In this document: positions 19,301 through 22,218 of the stretch, in pieces
Position numbering within the stretch: the first letter of the stretch is position 1
How the letters are laid out: each line of letters begins with the position of its first letter
Source of the DNA: a virus
Reading direction: 5' to 3' (one strand)
Virus record (IMG/VR): IMGVR_UViG_3300021964_000603
Coordinates: 1 to 22,218 of that record
Length of the DNA stretch: 22,218 nt
Notes under the pieces: generated by a model
Databases searched by the model: none
What the model was told of the DNA's origin: nothing
What the model saw: only the letters and a program-made list of their open reading frames with translations
Translations under genes and position numbers: made by a program

Positions 19301-22218
19301 CACTGTTTACTATTACTGGGTTAAAAATAAAACAATTATACCTAAAGACGTATTAGGAAGAACTGAGTCAGCAGCAACAGTGTCAACTTTAATTTCTAAT
19401 CCAACACAGATAGGAAACACATTTGTGGCTCTTGCAGCAAGTGATAAGATTTTATTCTTTAATTACAAAAATATTATTTCTAATGACACTGCAATACTAA
19501 ACATTGAATATTATAGATCTAAAGAGTCTAGAAATGCAGTACACAATGAATATCAGTTATTAACTGAGGGTGTTGCAGAAAGTATACCAGCACAAAAATT
19601 AGAAACTAAATGGTTAGATAGTTTAGTAGGATATGATGCACAGGGTAATAGAGTTCCTGATACAAATCTGCCTGAAAAACAAAAATACGGAATACAGTTT
19701 AGACCAAGACAGAGTATGTTTGTTAATCGAAAGTCAATCTTACAAACTGTAATCGAAAATACAAATAAAATTCTTCTTAAAGAAACATTTGCTGATACTA
19801 TAAGATTTGATAATTTAAATCTTGTTGACACTAAACCTGATCAAAGTTTATCTTTATACGATACTAGTGTATCTACTATAATTAATCTTGAAACAGTTGG
19901 TACCACGAGAGTTAAACGTGCTGAGCTGTCAGTAAACATTATTAATAACGAAGTAAGTTCTATAACTATTGTTGATCCAGGATTTGGATATAAGCCTACA
20001 GAATTATTTGATCAAGAAGTGCCAGGCGTTTACCTAGGCCCGGCAATTACTATTACTGGTAACGGAACAGGCGCTGAAGCAACTTGTCATATAGACGGAC
20101 AAGGAAGAATCGTTACGGTAGTCGTAACTAGTACTGGTAAGAACTATAGTACTGCTGAAGCATCGGTTAGAAGATTTAGTGTATTAGTAGAGAATGATTC
20201 GACAGCAAATAATTATTGGTCAATTTATGCTTGGGATGATGTAAGAAAAAGTTTCTTTAGAAGCGCATCACAAGGATTTGATACTACGAAATATTGGTCA
20301 TACACTGATTGGTGGAAATCAGGGTATACTCCTACATCAGAAATAATTAAAGAAATTAATGAAGTATCTATTGAGCCAAGTATAAAAGTTCAGATTAACG
20401 ATTTAATTAGAGTTAAGGAATATGGTGCAGGCGGTTGGGCAGTATTTAGAAAAGTATCTGAAACTAGTTCACAGTTACTAGGAAATTACGAACTAGTAGG
20501 AAGGAAAAATGGAACCATACAGTTATCTGATAATCTTTATAATATTTCTGTAAGCGGAGTAGGGTTTGATAACATATCAAGTTTTGATACCGGACTTTAC
20601 GATTTAGAACCAACAATAGAATTAAGAAATATTATGAAAGCCGTGAAAGAAGATATCTTTGTAGGCAATTATGCAGTTGAATGGAATAACTTATTTTTTA
20701 GTTCTGTACGATATGTATTTCATGAACAGGTATATGTTGACTGGGCGTTTAAGACTAGTTTCTTAAATGCTGTACACAACATCGGTGAATTTAAAACAGT
20801 ACCTAATTACAAAAATGACAGTTTGGATAGTTATCTAGATTACATAAATGAAGTAAAACCATACAGGACCACCATCAGAGAATATGTAAGTCGTTATACT
20901 AGATTAGAAAATCAACCAACGGCAACGATAGATTTTGATTTACCAGTAGTTTATAACGAGGATCTGGGTAAAAACATCACGGTTAATGAAAATAGTGAGG
21001 AAATTCAAACATATCCTTGGAAGTGGTGGGCTGATAATAAAGGATATAGTATTACTAGTATTGAAATTGCAAATGCTGGATCTGATTATACATCAGCGCC
21101 AACTGTTTCAATTACAGGCAACGGTACAGGAGCAACAGCAAAAGCATATGTTTCAAACGGAAAAGTTTCTGGAATTACTGTAACTTCACAGGGTATTGGA
21201 TATACTAGAACACCTGTTATATCTCTAGTTGGAGGAAACGGAACATCGACTAACATAGCCAAAGCAGTTGCAGTTTTAGGAAACGGAAAGGCTAGAGCAA
21301 TGTCTTTGGGTATTAAGTTTGATAGGATCAATAAAGAGGGACTCTACACCAATTATACTGATACACAGACATTTACCGCTACGGGTACTTCAGCAGTATT
21401 TGATTTAAAATATGCTCCTACAAGAGATAAAACAAAAATTAAATTAACAAAGAATGATCAGTTAGTATTAGGAAATGAATATTCATTGTCTTTATACAAA
21501 TCTTCAGTAGATACGTTTAGTTTGTTGAAAGGAAAACTAATTTTTGCTCAAGTTCCTTTAGTAGGCGATATTATCAAAATTACATATGATAAGAACGATG
21601 AGTTATTTGATAGTGTAAACAGGATTGAAAGAAATTACAAACCAGCAACTGGAATGAAAGGAACAGATCTTTCACAATTGATGACAGGGATAGATTATGG
21701 CGGAGTTCAAGTTCAAGGAACAACGTTTGATGTAACAGGCGGCTGGGACGCACTTCCTTGGTTTACTGATAGTTGGGATAGTGTTGAAGCAAGTAGTGAT
21801 TATTATGTTGTAGTGGACGGAAGCACTAATGATGTCACATTACCTTATACTCCAAATGATGGACAAGAAATAAACATTTACGTTAAACGTGTAGGAGAAG
21901 AGGCATTACCGACAATTGATAACTTACAATTTTCCGATGCGATTTCATCACCTAAGGTAATAAGAATTGATGATCCATATTTTGGATCAGGTTCGCCAGC
22001 AATACCAGCAGTACCAGGCGTACCAGCAGATGCAGAATACAACAATGGTGCATTGATTGCCGAGAACAATGGTACAGTGTTTGACAGAGCCCTAACTGTA
22101 AACGGATTGAAACTGGTTGTTGCAGGAGCAGTAGGCGGACAACTAGCAGTACCAGATGAATGGGCAAAGAAAACAGCAAGAACATTTGAATTAATGACCG
22201 ATCCTAACGGTGCTGGCA
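10374..22218 (+). CDS. Giant multidomain virion protein, probable baseplate/fibre (partial, at least 3,948 codons)
   Basis: The frame was translated codon by codon from ATG 10374 to the right edge without a stop, so the product exceeds 3,948 residues. The start overlaps the gp6 stop (TAATG) with GGAGG at 10357-10361, and the gene occupies the T4 gp7 position, which suggests a baseplate-attached structural role. I recall the backbone motifs from very large virion proteins of marine T4-like phages: SWNPPVDWDKFINYREYYWA (about 125-145), NPWSRYNRWFHRS (about 432-444), RAKRPIIEF (463-471), RGVYQWFYDTDRPHRCPWEM (about 1146-1165), DEEWAFKLGEFGG (about 1852-1864), VGKLWWNISTSKWLYYEQGD (about 2884-2903), KYGIQFRPRQSMF (about 3104-3116) and DYINEVKPYRTTIREYVSRY (about 3489-3508). 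Embedded modules are listed separately: a cupredoxin-like domain, six CBM-like modules, a beta-propeller and G-x-G-Y repeats. No signal peptide, membrane helix or catalytic motif was recognised. Receptor or polysaccharide binding is an inference. Confidence 0.85.
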   Translation, partial: MAENKKFPDSGVPIRKTSELLPNVFRSDNNDKFLSGVLDPLVQPGVVDKLSGYVGRRYGKTYNGNDVYLDNDQTLRSRYQLEPGVTVEKDQTVTKFYDYLDFKNILNFFANTSERDDKTTYQEHYSWNPPVDWDKFINYREYYWAPAGPPTISIQGQAKSIVSTYKVNQGVSSTWVFTPDGFTNNPDITLYRGQTYNFTVNSPGEAFTLRTNYDTGSLNYEPLQTYFPGQLAVYDGKLWRAKEEISPADGSSIDINSQDWELVDSSAAFNSLLYNNGVTNNGVEVGTLTFEVPLNSPDVIYYQSETDPNRLGRFIIADIDSNTFIDVEKEIVGKTTYTSSNGVELSNGMLLEFNGEVGQEAYAEGSWLVEGVGKAISLVKFSDLVPPVISTDVPEILFDNEGFDSQPFDDASQYPAQKDYIVINRISKDSNPWSRYNRWFHRSVLEYSHRLRGDDFDSAEALRAKRPIIEFHANIQLFNHGGTAKKTVDYVDDYTTDIFSSIEGSTGYSIDGEFLFQGARVLVIADADSLTNNKIYTVNFIKHNNRTQINLVEAEDTNSVLNECVLIRRGSVNTGKMYHYNGTNWIKSQEKTSVNQAPLFDGYNNDGVSFSDADTYPVSTFNGSKILSYKSGNSTVDSELGFAISYLNIDNVGDILFDWNWDTQSFKYTMQQTQFTTNINTGYYKINGVLDNGWTLTNKDYLQPIVDSVKLQSDTSDVVLNTVDWDDLPADAKINFYLNGTKIKNAYTRTNTVFTFDKTFNKNDIITIQLVAEISPQEGYYEIPVGLEKNPLNEDLDNFTFGQAADHVRTALEFDDRFTGSLPGVSNLRDISEFQNNAKRFLKHSGISSVALALLCDKNTSLIKSIQYAKKQYSTFKDNFIKKSNEVEFDNNINNLLDNIIEDLTRTKSDQSPFSDSDMIGSGAHTKLEYIVEDIGIKTFSLAEKFDLETLSRTAVYIYLNNQILLAGRDYEFNSTFGYVTILKQLVEGDKIEIREYISTANSHIPATPTSMGLYKKYTPMIFVDDTYREPQTVIQGHDGSITVAWGDFRDDLLLELEYRIYNNIKQNYDSKVFDIDANLGGYYGNALFTKFEQDDVVNQEFLKWIANTNLAYTENEYLKENETFTYTYSDMTDPTGTKNLPGYWRGVYQWFYDTDRPHRCPWEMLGFSEKPTWWETEYGAAPYTSGNLILWDDLEAGIIRQGEYEGIYDRYKRPGLSKHIPCDCDGNLLSPLDSGLAGNFTLVNNKGPFKLGDISPVEYAYRSSSEFPFVKIMALSLLRPFEFIISNFDRYKTKRNKANQIVDKVTGIFLKTSNLLLPVSGGTQTSGISSYVSSYLKYQGKDVSVGQEMISDLNVRLTSRLSGFVDSDQQKYLLDSKSPNSTSSSVFIPQENYDIIFNVSSPISSIVYSGVIFEKSEGGWVVNGYDDINPYFNYFVPIPNQKDPVITVGGVSATFINWSGDQTFNNGAIVQYRNDFYRSKSTHKSSDVFDGTQWTKLPELPIIGGVVAQRRRNFNRFNSQKLSYGTLLPTVQSVVDFLLGYQAWLESQGFKFDNYDSNNQVVQDFITASKEFMFWTRHDWSVGALLTISPGAQSLTIEKNVGVGDNLLDGFYEYNILKDTGESIDIKNIDVLRSFQSFKINTVNTNEGIYYLKVNYVLKEHVTIFNDRTVFNDVIFDKPTGYRQERIKANGFRTTDWDGDYTSPGFLFDNVKIDTWQPFKDYRLGDIVSFKSFNYTSIVNHTSGENFNENNWNILDSKPKKQLIPNYDYRINQIEDYFDVASQGLGQSQRDLARHTIGYQTRDYLQNLAEDEITQFRLYQGFIREKGTNNSITKLFDKIGRSTGTSITLDEEWAFKLGEFGGSDQAYNVEIKLSTDKFLLNPQPLIVSENKNEKFNDRYYRIAQDDFNYAPIPYTTAINPTSLTDEPELTAGYVKVGQTAYTVKFREDILNIDIDKILDNDHIWVTFDKNDWTVLRANYVIELPVINIDSQLKKVTFTFDKRHEKLVDDIIGVTFIEDINGFYKITEVTDFTISIEVPEPLADTAFDSSISYPLFLTEARFTSYDSMDPEHVALLKTGSKLFVDKNPQGIWEVVQKTSQYKPKQLENFGISSPTGAGTKVIYAESQKQSITSLPATGYVACYVETSTGLSAKQILQPLDGFVSSVAGTFGEELAISPDDTWLAIGSPRASGVRSTFKGVFSTFENYSPGDIVMYGGQLWKATNSVIGDGSTINVYSDDWTPATNVQATESGNSVGYVEQGMISVYKYSAQQWNLIDNFVSPAADTDRLFGSKIVISKTTTGYSMAVSAPGSSNSKGRVYLYEHTNDDDGWVLNNDPNYKGTYEPGGTFTATEIKPGRTYTITSLGTTNFKDAGALQNLVSTVFVATNTGEGTGTVTQETFYPTGSIVAFNGYLWKATADNKGDGSTISLESNDWIRLDTINTSASLPQSISIQDDGSTLTSGILSENQLAELIKEGDEYGSSMTTNYNGSFLVIGAAKSDGQYFTNFKGVWQANYEYVQDDIVLYQGGYHKLVNEGSFAVGVDSSIRSYDQRPDEGLPWSNVGDSSSEPVGKVFVYQKNTLGGYTLLQTITSGSLSEISDLDPSETISSGDLFGYDVTMDYSGNTLVVSSPKADINFQNQGSAYVFKFETDSTQTRFRLKQKLESYGQYPNEYFGQSLCITPNTEKIVVGAKNTAYSLPLRFDNSQTTFDNSTTGYTGYTGYSGQVYVFSKKTDTYFLTEKLDTELSPNESFGYSIDCSPNAIVVGSPDYIAPTNESSGITFAGDRTGTIRLFTKASDVQPLTVLGKQSNTVDIENIKRISLYDTDSDIKIQDLELLDPAKLKVLATAERNISFKTPYDPAVYKVGVDGVVTDVPIAWKEKNVGKLWWNISTSKWLYYEQGDIAYRTANWGRLAEGSTVDIYEWVETKLLPSEWSLLADTNEGIQAGISGQPLYADDSVYSFKELFNDLTGQATDTVYYYWVKNKTIIPKDVLGRTESAATVSTLISNPTQIGNTFVALAASDKILFFNYKNIISNDTAILNIEYYRSKESRNAVHNEYQLLTEGVAESIPAQKLETKWLDSLVGYDAQGNRVPDTNLPEKQKYGIQFRPRQSMFVNRKSILQTVIENTNKILLKETFADTIRFDNLNLVDTKPDQSLSLYDTSVSTIINLETVGTTRVKRAELSVNIINNEVSSITIVDPGFGYKPTELFDQEVPGVYLGPAITITGNGTGAEATCHIDGQGRIVTVVVTSTGKNYSTAEASVRRFSVLVENDSTANNYWSIYAWDDVRKSFFRSASQGFDTTKYWSYTDWWKSGYTPTSEIIKEINEVSIEPSIKVQINDLIRVKEYGAGGWAVFRKVSETSSQLLGNYELVGRKNGTIQLSDNLYNISVSGVGFDNISSFDTGLYDLEPTIELRNIMKAVKEDIFVGNYAVEWNNLFFSSVRYVFHEQVYVDWAFKTSFLNAVHNIGEFKTVPNYKNDSLDSYLDYINEVKPYRTTIREYVSRYTRLENQPTATIDFDLPVVYNEDLGKNITVNENSEEIQTYPWKWWADNKGYSITSIEIANAGSDYTSAPTVSITGNGTGATAKAYVSNGKVSGITVTSQGIGYTRTPVISLVGGNGTSTNIAKAVAVLGNGKARAMSLGIKFDRINKEGLYTNYTDTQTFTATGTSAVFDLKYAPTRDKTKIKLTKNDQLVLGNEYSLSLYKSSVDTFSLLKGKLIFAQVPLVGDIIKITYDKNDELFDSVNRIERNYKPATGMKGTDLSQLMTGIDYGGVQVQGTTFDVTGGWDALPWFTDSWDSVEASSDYYVVVDGSTNDVTLPYTPNDGQEINIYVKRVGEEALPTIDNLQFSDAISSPKVIRIDDPYFGSGSPAIPAVPGVPADAEYNNGALIAENNGTVFDRALTVNGLKLVVAGAVGGQLAVPDEWAKKTARTFELMTDPNGAG
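10911..11342 (+). other. Degenerate cupredoxin-like domain with an inserted CBM-like module
   Basis: Within the giant protein, residues about 180-216 (DGFTNNPDITLYRGQTYNFT, then SPGEAFTLRT) and about 273-322 (NNGVTNNGVEVGTLTFEVPL, then DVIYYQ) read as the two halves of the cupredoxin-like beta domain common in marine phage virion proteins. That domain normally carries HPF in the first half and a C-x-H-like site in the second. Here the first is EAF and the second YYQSET, so the metal ligands appear lost. Between the halves sits a CBM-like module at residues about 226-263. The fold is inferred by pattern only. Confidence 0.5.
11049..11162 (+). other. CBM-like module 1 in the giant protein
   Basis: Residues 226-263 read YFPGQLAVYDGKLWRAKEEI followed by a DGSS turn and end in QDWEL. 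The G-x-hydrophobic-x-Y-x-G-x-hydrophobic-W-x-A ... W order is that of short chitin/cellulose-binding-type modules (CBM5/12-like). Similar units occur at 14760-14867, 15522-15644, 16983-17099, 17574-17690 and 17916-18062. Binding of a sugar is inferred from the family pattern, not shown. Confidence 0.5.
14760..14867 (+). other. CBM-like module 2 in the giant protein
   Basis: Residues 1463-1498 read QTFNNGAIVQYRNDFYRSKS and end in DGTQWTKL. The outline matches module 1, with Phe-Tyr in place of Leu-Trp after the turn and the closing Trp retained. It is followed by a conserved backbone block with QRRRNFNRF and a VVDFLLGYQAWLESQGF helix. Confidence 0.45.
15522..15644 (+). other. CBM-like module 3 in the giant protein (divergent)
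   Basis: Residues 1717-1757 read WQPFKDYRLGDIVSFKSFNY and end in NENNWNILD. The GDIV start and closing Trp are kept, but the central Trp-x-Ala is replaced by Tyr-x-Ser. It precedes a helical backbone block containing GLGQSQRDLARHTIGYQTRD. Confidence 0.45.
16983..17099 (+). other. CBM-like module 4, inserted in a propeller blade
   Basis: Residues 2204-2242 contain YSPGDIVMYGGQLWKATNSV, then GDGSTI, ending DDWTPA. It is preceded by FKGVF and lies between the GSPRASG strand and the ISVYKY strand of one blade, so it is an insertion in the blade's loop. It is very similar to module 5. Confidence 0.55.
17430..17564 (+). other. Small beta module of the YTITSLGTTNF type
   Basis: Residues about 2353-2397 read EIKPGRTYTITSLGTTNFKD, then TVFVATNTGEGTGTV. 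I recall this short module (Y-T-I-x-x-L-G-T-T-x-F ... F-x-A-T ... G-x-G-T-G) from many marine phage virion proteins. Here it lies directly before CBM-like module 5 and after the third propeller blade strand set, so two different modules are stacked in one insertion. Confidence 0.5.
17574..17690 (+). other. CBM-like module 5, inserted between propeller blades
   Basis: Residues 2401-2439 contain FYPTGSIVAFNGYLWKATAD, then GDGSTI, ending NDWIRLD. Closely similar to module 4 in LWKAT, the GDGSTI turn and the closing DW. It lies after the GRVYLYE strand and before the next YG motif, a different insertion point from modules 4 and 6. Confidence 0.55.
17916..18062 (+). other. CBM-like module 6, inserted in a propeller blade
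   Basis: Residues 2515-2563 read NYEYVQDDIVLYQGGYHKLV with a longer turn and end in LPWSNV. It is preceded by FKGVW, echoing the FKGVF before module 4, and sits at the same blade loop (between an IGAAKSDG strand and a GKVFVYQ strand). More divergent, with His-Lys in place of Trp-Lys. Confidence 0.45.
18519..18548 (+). repeat. Short GYT repeat (9-bp units) in a propeller loop
   Basis: The DNA GGATATACT occurs twice in tandem and is followed by the variant GGTTATTCT and then GGA, encoding GYTGYTGYSG. The G-x-x triplets recall the collagen-like GxTGS repeats common in marine phage fibres, but the run is too short to form a collagen-type triple helix by itself. Confidence 0.6.
19929..20170 (+). 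other. G-x-G-Y repeat domain, copy A
   Basis: Residues about 3186-3266 show a half-repeat pattern: EVSSITIVDPGFGYKPTE, then PAITITGNGTGAEATCHIDG, then GRIVTVVVTSTGKNYSTAEA. The order (x-I-T-I-x-x-x-G-x-G-Y-x-x-P ... I-T-G-N-G-T-G-A-x-A) is a beta repeat often found in phage tail fibres. It resembles copy B at 21042-21302. A Tyr/Trp-rich backbone block (NNYWSIYAWDDVRKSFFR) follows. Confidence 0.5.
21042..21302 (+). other. G-x-G-Y repeat domain, copy B
   Basis: Residues about 3557-3643 read GYSITSIEIANAGSDYTSAP, then VSITGNGTGATAKAYVSNGK, then GITVTSQGIGYTRTPVISLV, so the pattern occurs about one and a half times within the copy. Protein similarity to copy A is highest at ITITGNGTGA versus SITGNGTGA, and the DNA there is also close. 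This suggests an old duplication or acquisition of the same module twice. Confidence 0.5.

Noticed and set aside
10374-22218. Possibility that the 11.8-kb frame hides a stop or frameshift and is really several genes
   Set aside because: Every codon was read to the edge with no stop, recognisable motifs stay in the same frame throughout, and no internal ATG with a strong ribosome site and junction was noticed.
1-22218. tRNA genes, CRISPR arrays, insertion sequences or hairpin terminators
   Set aside because: Intergenic space totals under 200 bases and shows no cloverleaf, repeat-spacer pattern, inverted terminal repeats or GC-rich hairpin followed by T-run.

Overview
The window is a late (virion-assembly) region of a T4-like myovirus. 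The DNA is AT-rich, with A/T-ending codons, tightly packed genes and T4-type baseplate genes in the order gp48-like, gp53, hub-like, gp5, gp25, gp6. The variants of these proteins (gp5 without a visible lysozyme domain, a very long gp6, a giant multidomain virion protein after gp6) resemble those of marine T4-like phages such as pelagiphages and cyanophages. The host itself cannot be read from the sequence.

Layout: positions 1-685 on the minus strand hold the 5' part of the late sigma factor gene (gp55), which runs off the left edge. A 93-bp divergent intergenic region (686-778) carries a T4-late-type box facing right and a possible extended -10 facing left. Everything from 779 to the right edge is on the plus strand with almost no spacing: a tail-tube/baseplate junction protein (gp48/gp54-like, 779-1903), wedge protein gp53 (1905-2204), an 822-residue probable hub protein (2206-4674), the gp5-like spike (4674-6356), gp25 (6372-6806), a 43-bp gap with a second late-promoter-like box, gp6 (6850-10374), and one open frame from 10374 to the right edge (at least 3,948 codons, incomplete). 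I translated that last frame to the window end and found no stop.

How the genes fit together: gp55 directs host RNA polymerase to late promoters, and the plus-strand genes are its expected targets. The hub-like protein, gp5 and the gp48-like protein would form the central hub, spike and tube start. gp53, gp25 and gp6 form the wedges. The giant protein is translationally coupled to gp6 and sits where T4 has gp7, so it is probably a baseplate or baseplate-attached fibre protein. It is the most striking object here: a mosaic with a degenerate cupredoxin-like domain, six short W-ended CBM-like modules, an FG-GAP-type beta-propeller of about seven blades interrupted by some of those modules, and two copies of a G-x-G-Y/P-x-V type repeat. 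No RNA genes, CRISPR arrays, insertion sequences or attachment sites were seen. No stretch longer than 300 bases lacks a gene.
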